This document shows, piece by piece, positions 1-7,507 of a DNA stretch of 64,000 bases. Source of the DNA: Thiodiazotropha sp040506275 (GTDB taxonomy: Bacteria; Pseudomonadota; Gammaproteobacteria; Chromatiales; Chromatiaceae). The stretch lies in the NCBI GenBank assembly GCA_040506275.1, contig JBEVXD010000004.1, positions 248,001 to 312,000 on the forward strand, given 5' to 3'. The position numbers and the translations under genes are program-made. The notes beneath the pieces are model-generated. The model had not been told where the DNA came from. It saw nothing but the letters and a program-made list of their open reading frames with translations, and did not search any database. Within the stretch, counting starts at the first letter, position 1; each line of letters starts with the position of its first letter.

Positions 1-358
1 TCCGGCTCACGCTGAGCCAGATTTCCCCGCATAGGAAAATCTGTTTTCGGAAGATTGAGAGTCTGCTTGTAGTCGCTCACTGAGTGCTACCTGTTGAGGA
101 TGCAAAATAGGATATTGAAACTTAAAAACGCCTCTGGCGCAAAGATTCAACAGATAATTAATAAACATACGGTATCACAGTTTAGAAAGGGTGCTGTCCG
201 TTGCTCCTCATGACCTACTCTTATCAGTCAAAGAAGGAGGGGATCCACTCAACCTATCTGGTTGCGAACGGATTATTATTAACCCGCCCTTATAGGTAGG
301 TTCAGCATGCTGCATGCCTATCCACAACCGAAGATTGATACTCGTTCATCATTCTACA
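1..358. other. non-coding stretch downstream of ribF
   Basis: I see no convincing open reading frame or RNA gene here. In most gammaproteobacteria ileS follows ribF directly, but no ileS start is present on the minus strand. The only recognisable content is a degenerate copy, at 278-305, of the repeat end found at 1494-1514 (ATTAACCCG, then CCTTATAGGTAGGTTCAG). The function is unknown. Confidence 0.6.
278..305 (+). repeat. degenerate end copy of the ATTAACCCGGC repeat family
   Basis: ATTAACCCG-CCCTTATAGGT and the following AGGTTCAG match the outer 32 bases of the 1294-1514 element, read inward from its right end, with a few small indels. It is a short fragment, assigned by eye, so the extent is approximate. 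Confidence 0.45.
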
Positions 359-1291
359 TTATGGACGTTCAAAAAAAGCCCTGGCCTGTTCAACATCTCG
401 CCAGATCTGTTGACGTAGCAGTTCAAATGAGTCAAAACGCTCCTGATCGCGTAGTTTGAGCAGAAACTCAACTGAAACATGCTCACCATATACACTACGA
501 TCGAAATCAAAAAGATAGACCTCAAGCAGATAGCGGGGATCCCCCTCCACCATCGGACGTACGCCTATGTTCGCCACCCCTGGCAGGGGTTGCGATTCCA
601 GCCCAGCAACCTTCACTGCAAAAACCCCATCCAGAGGACTGACCTGTCGGTGCAGATCCACATTCATGGTTGGAAAACCTATTGTTCTTCCCCGCTTGGC
701 ACCATGCCCCACACGGCCGCAAATACGGTAGGGGCGTCCCAGGCACTGGGCCGCACCCTGCAAATCCCCTTGAGTCAAAAGCTCCCGAATGCGTGTACTG
801 CTGACACGACCCGCATCCAGCCGGAATGTATTCATGTTTTCCACTTCGAAACCATGCTGCTCACCGACAGCTTTCAGCAAATCGAAATCCCCTTCCCGGT
901 CATGCCCAAACCGAAAGTCATCCCCAACAGAGAGAAACCGAACTCCCAAACCCTCTACCAACAACTTTTTAACAAAATCCTCTGCCCGCATGGATGCCAA
1001 ACGTTTGTTGAATTCCAAAACAACAACACGCTCTATGCCCGTATCCTCAATCGCTTGCAGCTTCTCTCTCAATCGGGTCAATCGGGCAGGTGCTTTGTCA
1101 CCCTGAAAAAACTCACGAGGCTGGGGCTCGAAGGTAACCACAGTGGTCGGCTGACCCAGTGTTTTACCCATCTCCATCAGATGGCTGAATACCGATTGAT
1201 GGCCAAGATGTACCCCATCGAAATTACCGATGGTGGCAACACAGCCATGGTGAATTGCTTTCAGATTGTGTAGACCGCGAACCAGTTGCAT
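359..1291 (-). CDS. ribF: bifunctional riboflavin kinase / FAD synthetase
   Basis: The 310-residue product has the usual RibF length and makes FMN and then FAD from riboflavin and ATP in the cytosol. The N-terminal nucleotidyltransferase (FAD synthetase) half shows the GNFDGVHLGH motif near residues 22-31. The C-terminal flavokinase half shows KRGRTIGFPTMNV. The ATG is the first in frame and fits the family start (MQLVRGLHNL). Only two bases separate this ATG from the terminal inverted repeat of a 221-bp element, so the only Shine-Dalgarno-like sequence (AAGGTG, about 14 bases upstream) lies inside the repeat. It is co-oriented with murJ, a conserved neighbour; the usual downstream gene ileS is absent from the window. 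Confidence 0.96.
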   Translation of the reverse strand: MQLVRGLHNLKAIHHGCVATIGNFDGVHLGHQSVFSHLMEMGKTLGQPTTVVTFEPQPREFFQGDKAPARLTRLREKLQAIEDTGIERVVVLEFNKRLASMRAEDFVKKLLVEGLGVRFLSVGDDFRFGHDREGDFDLLKAVGEQHGFEVENMNTFRLDAGRVSSTRIRELLTQGDLQGAAQCLGRPYRICGRVGHGAKRGRTIGFPTMNVDLHRQVSPLDGVFAVKVAGLESQPLPGVANIGVRPMVEGDPRYLLEVYLFDFDRSVYGEHVSVEFLLKLRDQERFDSFELLRQQIWRDVEQARAFFERP

Positions 1292-1293
1292 AA

Positions 1294-1514
1294 ATTAACT
1301 CGGCACCTTAATAGCCATGTTCCGCCGAAGTGTACCCGCCTGCAGCAAGGCACACTTCGGCCTGTCTTATTAAACTCAAATTGTAAGGGGTTTCAAACGT
1401 ACCCTTGCTCTGCATTGCGGCTCCCGACAAGGGAGAGACCCTTTTCGGCGACCCACGCCTTGATCAAGGGCCTTCTTATCGCCCTGAAACTACCTATTAA
1501 GGTGCCGGGTTAAT
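1294..1514. repeat. 221-bp palindromic (MITE-like) element with 21-bp terminal inverted repeats
   Basis: The ends, 1294-1314 and 1494-1514, are inverted repeats matching at 20 of 21 positions (ATTAACYCGGCACC, then TTAATAG). Inside are a 10-bp hairpin (1324-1333 with 1352-1361, GCCGAAGTGT) and a second inverted pair built on GTTTCA...CCCTT (around 1389-1406 and 1465-1490), with the perfect 12-base palindrome CCTTGATCAAGG at 1458-1469. There is no coding capacity. The right part (about 1422-1514) is homologous to the sequence at 58098-58187. This is most simply a non-autonomous mobile or palindromic repeat; no transposase is in the window and I cannot confirm a target duplication. Confidence 0.75.
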
Positions 1515-1596
1515 AGAGACCACTCAGAATTAAGCGGTTAATTATAGGCCTTGCTGCATCTTAGGGCATCCCTATCTACTCAGATAGAGGGTTTTG

Positions 1597-1627
1597 TTAA
1601 TCCGGCGACCAAATAGTTTACTTTCAA
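1597..1627 (+). repeat. solo end copy of the ATTAACCCGGC repeat family
   Basis: TTAATCCGGCGACCAAATAG followed by TTTACTTTCAA. It is nearly identical to 6861-6891 and shares its first dozen bases with the ends of the 1294-1514 element. It lies 83 bp from that element, between ribF and murJ. Confidence 0.6.
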
Positions 1628-1856
1628 GGCAACAACAGTTACCCCTACCTATGATATCAAAAGGGCAGAATGTAGGATTAATCGATGGAAAAAGGTCTGC
1701 TCAAGACAGGAAAACAGCCCTGTCGAGGCAGACAACACGCAGCTATTACAATGAGCCGGACACTATTCGGGTTATTTTTACCCCGCATAGCGATCGTGAT
1801 TAAAGACCAGATCACCAATCACTTACTTTGAATACGAGTCGCAGAGAGAGATGGAT

Positions 1857-3398
1857 TCAGCTTTTTACAGATCGAAAATGGCCCGGACGGCCACCCAACA
1901 GAATAAAAAGCAAGAAGTAGAGCAGCATGGCAACCACTATCAGCCCGGTAAGACGGCCTATCCGATCCCAGGCTGTTGCATCCAGCCAATCATTGATCGC
2001 CCCAGCCCCCCACCATAGCAGCAACCCCATTGCCAGGGCGGACAGCCCGATACGTAGTAACAAAATGGGCCAACCTGGTTCCGGTCGATAGATTCCCTGC
2101 TTGATCAATGCATGATAGAGAAGATAGGCGTTGAGCCAGGAAGAGAGTGTAGTGGCAAGTGCCAGTCCTGCATGGGCCAGGGGAAAGACCAGTAATAAGT
2201 TCAGAGCCATATTGGCAGCCATGGCAATGATACCGATTCTAACCGGCGTCTTCGTATCCTGACGAGCATAAAAACCCGGCGCAAGGATCTTGATCAGCAT
2301 TATGGCCATCAGCCCTGGCGTATAGGCCATCAAACTCAGGGTAGCCATATCTACATCATGACTACCAAATGCATCGGAATAGAAAAGCGTCGCCAACATA
2401 GGCCCCGCCAGCATAAACAGGCCAACTGCAGCCGGAATACCCAAAGCAAGGTTCAATCGCAACGCCCAATCCAAGGTTCGAGAAAATTCTGTTGGTGATG
2501 ACTCAGCATGCTTACGCGAAAGATTCGGCAGAATAACTGTGCCCAATGCTACCCCCAGCACCCCAACCGGAAACTCCATCAATCGGTCCGAATAGTAGAG
2601 CCAGGAGATGCTGCCACTGACCAGAAATGAGGCAATCAGTGTATCCAGCAGGAGATTGAGCTGACTGACTGAAACACCAAACAAGGCAGGAATCATCAGA
2701 CGCATCACCCGCGACACACCAGGATCCTTAAACGCTATTCTAGGCCTTGGCAGTAACCTGATCCGGCTTAGAAAGGGTATCTGAAACAGGAACTGGGCAA
2801 TACCAGCGATCAGCACCCCCCAGGCAAGCCCGACAACCGGCTGATCCATCATCGGCGATAGCCAGACTGCACAACCTATCAGTGACAGATTAAGTAGCAC
2901 AGGAGTAAACGCGGGCACCGAAAATCGGTTATGTGCATTCAGGATCCCACCCGCGAAGGCGGTCAAAGTAATGAAAAACAGATAGGGAAAAGTGAGATAG
3001 AGCATCTCAACAGTCAGTTCATACTTGCCTTCGCTTTCATTCCAGAATCCAGGCGCAAAAATCATCACCAGGATCGGAGCTGCGACCACGCCAAGCAGAG
3101 ACACCAGCAGCACCACAAGCCCAAGTGTGCCTGCCATATCGTCTACAAAGGTCTTCAGCTCCTTTTGAGAGCGTTGAGTACGATATTCACTGAGAACCGG
3201 CACGAAGGCGACCGAGAAGGCACCCTCCGCAAACAGCCGACGCAAAAAATTGGGAATTTTAAAGGCAACAAAGAAGGCATCAGTCGCCGCATTTGCACCA
3301 AACATCCGGGCGAGCACGAGATCCCGCACAAACCCAAGAATGCGCGACAGCATGGTATAGCTGCCAACAGCAGCGAATGAGCGAAAAAAAGAGGCCAG
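1857..3398 (-). CDS. murJ: lipid II flippase MurJ
   Basis: This polytopic membrane protein flips lipid II across the inner membrane for peptidoglycan synthesis. Conserved MurJ segments are visible: SRILGFVRDLVLARMFGA, TDAFFVAFKIPNFLRRLFAE, ADRLMEFPVGVLGVALGT-like and LAPGFYARQDTKTPV. The first in-frame ATG (3353) would begin inside the conserved first helix. In-frame codons upstream encode FFRSFAAVGSYTMLSRILGF, matching the MurJ N-terminus, and a stop lies just before them. The only possible starts there are ATT (3401) and CTG (3398). CTG sits 7 bases after AAGGA, so I chose CTG, giving 513 residues. It is oriented with ribF, and rpsT is divergent, as in related bacteria. Identity is certain; the start codon is an inference. 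Confidence 0.93.
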   Translation of the reverse strand: MASFFRSFAAVGSYTMLSRILGFVRDLVLARMFGANAATDAFFVAFKIPNFLRRLFAEGAFSVAFVPVLSEYRTQRSQKELKTFVDDMAGTLGLVVLLVSLLGVVAAPILVMIFAPGFWNESEGKYELTVEMLYLTFPYLFFITLTAFAGGILNAHNRFSVPAFTPVLLNLSLIGCAVWLSPMMDQPVVGLAWGVLIAGIAQFLFQIPFLSRIRLLPRPRIAFKDPGVSRVMRLMIPALFGVSVSQLNLLLDTLIASFLVSGSISWLYYSDRLMEFPVGVLGVALGTVILPNLSRKHAESSPTEFSRTLDWALRLNLALGIPAAVGLFMLAGPMLATLFYSDAFGSHDVDMATLSLMAYTPGLMAIMLIKILAPGFYARQDTKTPVRIGIIAMAANMALNLLLVFPLAHAGLALATTLSSWLNAYLLYHALIKQGIYRPEPGWPILLLRIGLSALAMGLLLWWGAGAINDWLDATAWDRIGRLTGLIVVAMLLYFLLFILLGGRPGHFRSVKS

Positions 3399-3490
3399 AA
3401 TCTATTCCTTTAATCTGTATTGATTAAATGCCCGCCTGTCGAAGACCTGCCGGGCGACCATACCAGCAGAAACAACTTAGATCAAAGATG

Positions 3491-3519
3491 TTGACATGGG
3501 CAATTTTTTTGGAGAGAAT
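3491..3519 (+). promoter_or_regulatory. sigma70 promoter of rpsT
   Basis: A TTGACA -35 box (3491-3496), 17-bp spacer and GAGAAT -10 box (3514-3519) are followed by a GC-rich discriminator (GCGCCCC). That arrangement is typical of stringently controlled ribosomal protein promoters. Confidence 0.65.
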
Positions 3520-3559
3520 GCGCCCCCTTTGAAAAGCTAGTTTCTTCTAGGAGAGAACC

Positions 3560-3820
3560 TTGGCCAATTCAGCCCAAGCAAGAAAGCGCGCTCGGCAAGC
3601 CGACAAAAGCCACAGCCGCAACCAGGCTCAGCGTAGCGAAATGCGTACCCATATTAAGAAGGTTACCAAAGAGATCGCAGCCGGATCAAAAGATGGCGCA
3701 ACAGCAGCTTATAAGCTCGCTGTGCCTATCATTGACGGCGCCGTCAGCAAAGGACTTATCCATAAGAACAAGGCAGCTCGCCATAAGAGCCGCCTGAACG
3801 TTCAAATCAAAGCCCTATAG
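3560..3820 (+). CDS. rpsT: 30S ribosomal protein S20
   Basis: This is the 86-residue, lysine/arginine/alanine-rich S20 protein of the 30S subunit, which binds the 5' domain of 16S rRNA. The start MANSAQARKRARQ is the family signature. The start codon is TTG (3560), preceded by an AGGAGAG ribosome-binding site; E. coli rpsT also starts at UUG, where the weak codon is part of translational autocontrol. It is monocistronic, with its own promoter upstream and a strong terminator 24 bp downstream. It is divergent from murJ. Confidence 0.98.
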   Translation: MANSAQARKRARQADKSHSRNQAQRSEMRTHIKKVTKEIAAGSKDGATAAYKLAVPIIDGAVSKGLIHKNKAARHKSRLNVQIKAL

Positions 3821-3843
3821 CTGATTTTGAAAGCCCGAATATA

Positions 3844-3872
3844 AAAAAACCGGCCTTTGGCCGGTTTTTTTA
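3844..3872 (+). terminator. rho-independent terminator of rpsT
   Basis: A perfect hairpin pairs AAACCGGCC with GGCCGGTTT around a TTT loop (3844-3855 with 3859-3870) and ends in a T run. Being A-rich upstream, it could also work on the opposite strand. Confidence 0.9.
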
Positions 3873-4072
3873 TAGTCTCAAACGCTGTTGCCCCGCCAAT
3901 TTCATTCGATATCAATGCAACTGATTGTGCAGCGGTGGTTATACATTGCCTATGGCCTTAGGCACCAACATCAATTCTGAGCGTCACTTATCTTCCCCTG
4001 AGTGCGCTGTAAAAGCATTCCAGGCTAAGATCGAATGAATTGTCGTGATCTCTTCTGAATCACTCTCGACAT

Positions 4073-4094
4073 GGTGCGGCAGGCCGCACCCTAC
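4073..4094 (-). repeat. REP element with GTAG head
   Basis: On the minus strand the sequence reads GTAGGGTGCGGC followed by CTGCCGCACC, a GTAG tetranucleotide plus an imperfect palindrome. That is the form of repetitive extragenic palindromes served by RAYT-type transposases. It lies in the 313-bp gap between rpsT and the CAP-domain gene; I see nothing else in that gap. Confidence 0.7.
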
Positions 4095-4133
4095 AGTCGA
4101 AATGGTCTATAGCGATCCACGATGGGAAAAAAC

Positions 4134-5000
4134 TCAGACAGAAGCCGCTCTCTTGCGACTCACAGCGATCAAACCAAAGAGACCAGAACCCAGCAGCCAA
4201 AATGCACCAGGCAGAGGCACAGGGGCCGGATCCTCAACTGAATCACCACTGGCGAAGTGCTGAGTCCAATAGGTATATAGTGGGTAGTTAAAAATCCCTT
4301 CATTATCCAACAGAATCGGATTATCTTCGTTAATTAGTGAATCTGCCGAGTCCCAGACATAACCTACGCCCAGGTCATCATACAACCCGTTAAGAATGGT
4401 ATTGCGATGGCCGCTACTCCCCATCCAACCGCCAGAGCTGCCCTGAGCCGTATACCAGTCATCCCAGTCATCTCCATCCAGGCCATTACCCAAATCATCC
4501 CAACCTGTGGCTGTAACGTTTGAGTTGGTGGTAAAGAAGTCATTGATCGCATCAAAATCTTCAGTGCCATACATCACATCATGAGCGGCATCGATAGCCG
4601 ATGATGGGGTGTTGAACTGCGTCGGTGCTCGACCTTGGCCCGCAGCAATATTCTCCCCCCAACGGGTATAGTCATATCCACCATCACTGATGCGCTCAGC
4701 TGGGGTTTGGCCTGCATCAGGCCCAGCCAAGGTGGTATGACTGAAATAGTTGTAGTCTGCCATCGACTGTGAAGTTGCCAAGGCGGAGTCGTGCAGGCGT
4801 TGATCCATTTGAACTGGATCGAGGTTGTGAAACCCGCGTTGCAGATTTACCAGATCAACAACAATCAACTCTTCAGGCACCCAGGCAGCTGCGTTTACAC
4901 CGAGTGGTGCAATCAGGCTTACCCCCAGCAACATTCCTGGCAGTAGCTGCCGGCTAATTAAACAAGCTTTATTTTCTTTCTTTTCACCACGAACCATCAT
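4134..5000 (-). CDS. secreted CAP (SCP/PR-1) domain protein with VPLPA-type PEP-CTERM tail
   Basis: This 288-residue protein has a signal peptide (hydrophobic stretch about 20-38, ending NAAAW). A CAP domain spans roughly 50-245, with the classic CAP blocks MADYNYFSH, WGENIAAG and GHRNTILNGLYDDLGVGYV, whose His and Glu line the family cavity. The tail VPLPGAFWLLGSGLFGLIAV followed by SRKRAASV is a VPLPA/PEP-CTERM sorting signal: short motif, membrane helix, basic cluster. In known systems an exosortase cleaves this signal and the protein is exported into an exopolysaccharide matrix. No exosortase is in the window. A good ribosome-binding site (GGAGAG, 7 bases before ATG) supports the start. 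The substrate or ligand is unknown. Confidence 0.88.
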   Translation of the reverse strand: MMVRGEKKENKACLISRQLLPGMLLGVSLIAPLGVNAAAWVPEELIVVDLVNLQRGFHNLDPVQMDQRLHDSALATSQSMADYNYFSHTTLAGPDAGQTPAERISDGGYDYTRWGENIAAGQGRAPTQFNTPSSAIDAAHDVMYGTEDFDAINDFFTTNSNVTATGWDDLGNGLDGDDWDDWYTAQGSSGGWMGSSGHRNTILNGLYDDLGVGYVWDSADSLINEDNPILLDNEGIFNYPLYTYWTQHFASGDSVEDPAPVPLPGAFWLLGSGLFGLIAVSRKRAASV

Positions 5001-5368
5001 GATATTTCTCTCCTTGAGTTCCCTATATCATGAAATACTTTTTGCTAAAGCATTTCTTAATTTCAATAGCGAGTCTGGCATGCTGCTCCACTAGAAAAAA
5101 GGATCATAAATCCTAATAGCGTGACATGCGACACAATTCATTCATTGCACTCAAAATGAGCCGTTACTAATCCAAGGCTAGTAATGCGCTTTATAACTCA
5201 GTAAAGAATCCAACCATAACTGAGGTTTGCCGGATTGAAATCATTGATATAAATGAAGCTGATACTAAACAGCATTTTCTCATTACTATCTGAGTCGTAT
5301 TAAAAATGTTAGGAGAGGGTGAAACTGCTTTAAGGTGCAGGATTAATAATATAGCCATGTCCAAACCT
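5001..5368. other. 368-bp intergenic region
   Basis: This is an AT-rich gap between two co-oriented minus-strand genes. I find no credible gene, RNA or repeat here. It should hold the promoter of the CAP-domain gene, but I cannot place boxes with confidence. Confidence 0.5.
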
Positions 5369-6709
5369 TTAAATCGAAAGCCTGGACCTAAGGAACTGTG
5401 ACAGATGGAGTGCTTTTCTGTCAGAGACCTCAAGAATCTGATGACGACAGGAGAAACCATTCGATACCACCAACGCTTCCGGCTGCTGCTGTAACGCCGG
5501 TAGCAGTGCCTGTTCTGCCATCCCTTTGGCCATCTCAGCATGTTCTGCTTCAATACCAAAACTACCAGCCATTCCACAGCAGGCTACCTCCATCATCTCA
5601 AACTTGAGTCCGGGCACCTGCTTTAACACCTTACGCATCGACTTCATTGCACCCACTGCTTTTTGATGACAATGACCATGCACCAGAATCTTATCAATAT
5701 CAGAAGAGTCAGTGTTCCAAGGCAATTCAGCCTTACCTGAGCTCAACTCCTTAGCCAGGTACTCCTCGAGCAATAGCACCTGATCCGCAACAATTTTAGC
5801 CGCATTACCTAAGCCCAATGCACTGTACTCATCCCTCAGTGTCAGCAAACAAGAGGGTTCAAGGCCAATGATAGGCACCCCTTTTTCTGCATATGGCAGC
5901 AACACATCCAACAGTTGCTCAGCCTGCTTACGAGCATCATCCACCCGCCCTTGCGATAGATAGGTCCGGCCACAACAGAGAGTGGATGAACCAGCCTCCT
6001 CACCACGCCCGCCAATCAACCTGACCTGAATACCAGCAGCATTTAAAACTTCAATTGCAGCAACAACAATTTCAGGGGTGTATTGTTTACAGAAGGTATC
6101 TGCAAACAGAACTACACTTTTATCACTATCCACTTCCTGGGGTATCTGTTCCAGAGGATGAACAGCAGGTTCAGGTAGTTTTACTTTTGCACTGATACCC
6201 AGGAGATGTTCCATCATCTTGGCTAACCACTGATGTCGATTACGAAAACCAGTCAGCTTCATAAGCCAGGCGTGGTTAGCTAGCAGTTTGGGCAGATCAG
6301 AAAACAGACGCGCTCTTAGAGAGAGCCCTTTCGATGCATTTACCTGTGCCAGATATTCGATTTTGATACGGGACATATCCACATTGTTTTCGCACTCACG
6401 CTTACACCCTTTGCAACTGATACAGAGATCCATCGCCTCTACCAATTCCGACTCCAGAAATGGTGCATTTCCCAGCTCCCCATTCAGTGCAGATTTGAGT
6501 AAGCGTACCCGCGCCCCCGTCGACAGAGCTGAGTCCTCATTAAGTCTATAACTCGGACACATCACTCCTCTGCCCGTACTTTCGCATTGGCGGCTATTGA
6601 TGCAGACAGCCACTGCCTTGGCAAAATCACCACCATGCTTGGGGATATCAGCATAGGCATCGCCCATACCGGCATCCGTATATTCGGACCAGTCAAGGTA
6701 GGTTTTCAT
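5369..6709 (-). CDS. stand-alone Fe-S oxidoreductase with CCG domains (FAD-linked dehydrogenase C-terminal type)
   Basis: The 446-residue protein corresponds to the C-terminal part of large FAD/Fe-S dehydrogenases (YdiJ/GlpC/GlcF type). An N-terminal pair of cluster motifs is visible: an incomplete-looking first one (CINSRQCESTGRGVMCPSY) and a typical CISCKGCKRECENNVD. Two CCG domains follow, with CCGRTYLSQGR, HGHCHQKAVG and CCGMAGSFG. Such proteins pass electrons from a flavin subunit oxidising 2-hydroxy acids. No flavin subunit is adjacent, so either the partner is elsewhere or the protein works alone. A TTG 24 bases upstream could also start it, but lacks a ribosome-binding site, so I prefer the ATG at 6709. 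Confidence 0.82.
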   Translation of the reverse strand: MKTYLDWSEYTDAGMGDAYADIPKHGGDFAKAVAVCINSRQCESTGRGVMCPSYRLNEDSALSTGARVRLLKSALNGELGNAPFLESELVEAMDLCISCKGCKRECENNVDMSRIKIEYLAQVNASKGLSLRARLFSDLPKLLANHAWLMKLTGFRNRHQWLAKMMEHLLGISAKVKLPEPAVHPLEQIPQEVDSDKSVVLFADTFCKQYTPEIVVAAIEVLNAAGIQVRLIGGRGEEAGSSTLCCGRTYLSQGRVDDARKQAEQLLDVLLPYAEKGVPIIGLEPSCLLTLRDEYSALGLGNAAKIVADQVLLLEEYLAKELSSGKAELPWNTDSSDIDKILVHGHCHQKAVGAMKSMRKVLKQVPGLKFEMMEVACCGMAGSFGIEAEHAEMAKGMAEQALLPALQQQPEALVVSNGFSCRHQILEVSDRKALHLSQFLRSRLSI

Positions 6710-6860
6710 AATTGATTTCTCGCCACTACTCAAATGAGAGAAGGGGATGCAAGAGAGATACCACTACGATTTTAGGGGCTTAGTTGCCTGAGATCGGGAT
6801 GTTATGGCCACACAACTGTCTGCTTTACGACAAAATAGCGTTACTTGAGACAATCAACTG

Positions 6861-6891
6861 ATAACCCGGCGACCAAATAGTTTAGTTTCAA
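6861..6891 (+). repeat. solo end copy of the ATTAACCCGGC repeat family
   Basis: ATAACCCGGCGACCAAATAG followed by TTTAGTTTCAA, nearly identical to 1597-1627. It abuts the 3' end of the gene at 6894, whose stop codon begins three bases beyond it. Confidence 0.6.
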
Positions 6892-6893
6892 CT

Positions 6894-7259
6894 TTATCTC
6901 TTATTCTTGACCAGTGAGAGCACAGTTCTGTCACACTCTGGCCTCTCCTGCTGGTATTGCCACTTCACCGCCAGACTTTGAGTGAGAAAGTCGATCCGCT
7001 TGATGTCAATAGAGTCTCGTACCACCTCTGCCACCATCTCACCCACCGGAACATCACTCCCAGTATCCAGAAAATGCTTATGGTAGATAATGGTTATCTT
7101 TGCCCAGGCTTGGGGACTCAAGCTGAGGATAAATTCACTGCTGAATGACTTTTCTGCACTGGCCAGACACTCGTCCACCAGTATTGAGGCATCCCCCAAC
7201 TGAGGTACCAGTAGACGGATACAGGTTGTCGCTTGATCACGAAGTTTTTCCAGCTTCAT
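6894..7259 (-). CDS. hypothetical protein, 121 aa
   Basis: I do not recognise this family. It is probably real: GGAGG lies five bases before the ATG, and the frame is open to a stop just inside a repeat copy. The product is soluble, mixed alpha-helical, with no signal peptide, no membrane segment, and three cysteines without motif spacing. It is divergent from the aldehyde dehydrogenase across about 250 bp. A regulatory or accessory role is possible, but nothing in the sequence shows it. Confidence 0.6.
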   Translation of the reverse strand: MKLEKLRDQATTCIRLLVPQLGDASILVDECLASAEKSFSSEFILSLSPQAWAKITIIYHKHFLDTGSDVPVGEMVAEVVRDSIDIKRIDFLTQSLAVKWQYQQERPECDRTVLSLVKNKR

Positions 7260-7507
7260 AGCACCTCCATCTGGTATCAGGTTAATCTCAGCTTAGCTGA
7301 AAATAAGCGGTGTTTTTTGGTCCATAAATGAATCAGGGTATCTCTCTGATTAGCAGGTGTCCCACTACAGCTATACCCAATCTCCACTCACCCAACCGAC
7401 AACCAACCTTTTCCCAACCTAAGCCCTTTACTCTGTGTTAACAGCTGGGGTGATCCACCCCTGATTATAAGAGACATAACCCCCTACCCATTGAGAGGAG
7501 ATCAACC

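Noticed and set aside
479..1273. 264-codon plus-strand frame opposite ribF
   Set aside because: It is the antisense shadow of a well-conserved gene, with no recognisable protein features.
1570..1597. Hairpin CCCTATCT-ACTC-AGATAGAGGG followed by TTTT
   Set aside because: It has the form of a plus-strand terminator, but no plus-strand gene precedes it and the stem has a bulge; kept as unexplained.
1594..1803. 69-codon frame between ribF and murJ
   Set aside because: It begins inside a repeat copy, has no good ribosome-binding site, and its composition does not look coding.
7260..7507. Search for a sigma54 (-24/-12) promoter before the aldehyde dehydrogenase
   Set aside because: No GG-N10-GC pattern of acceptable quality was found, despite the neighbouring sigma54 activator.
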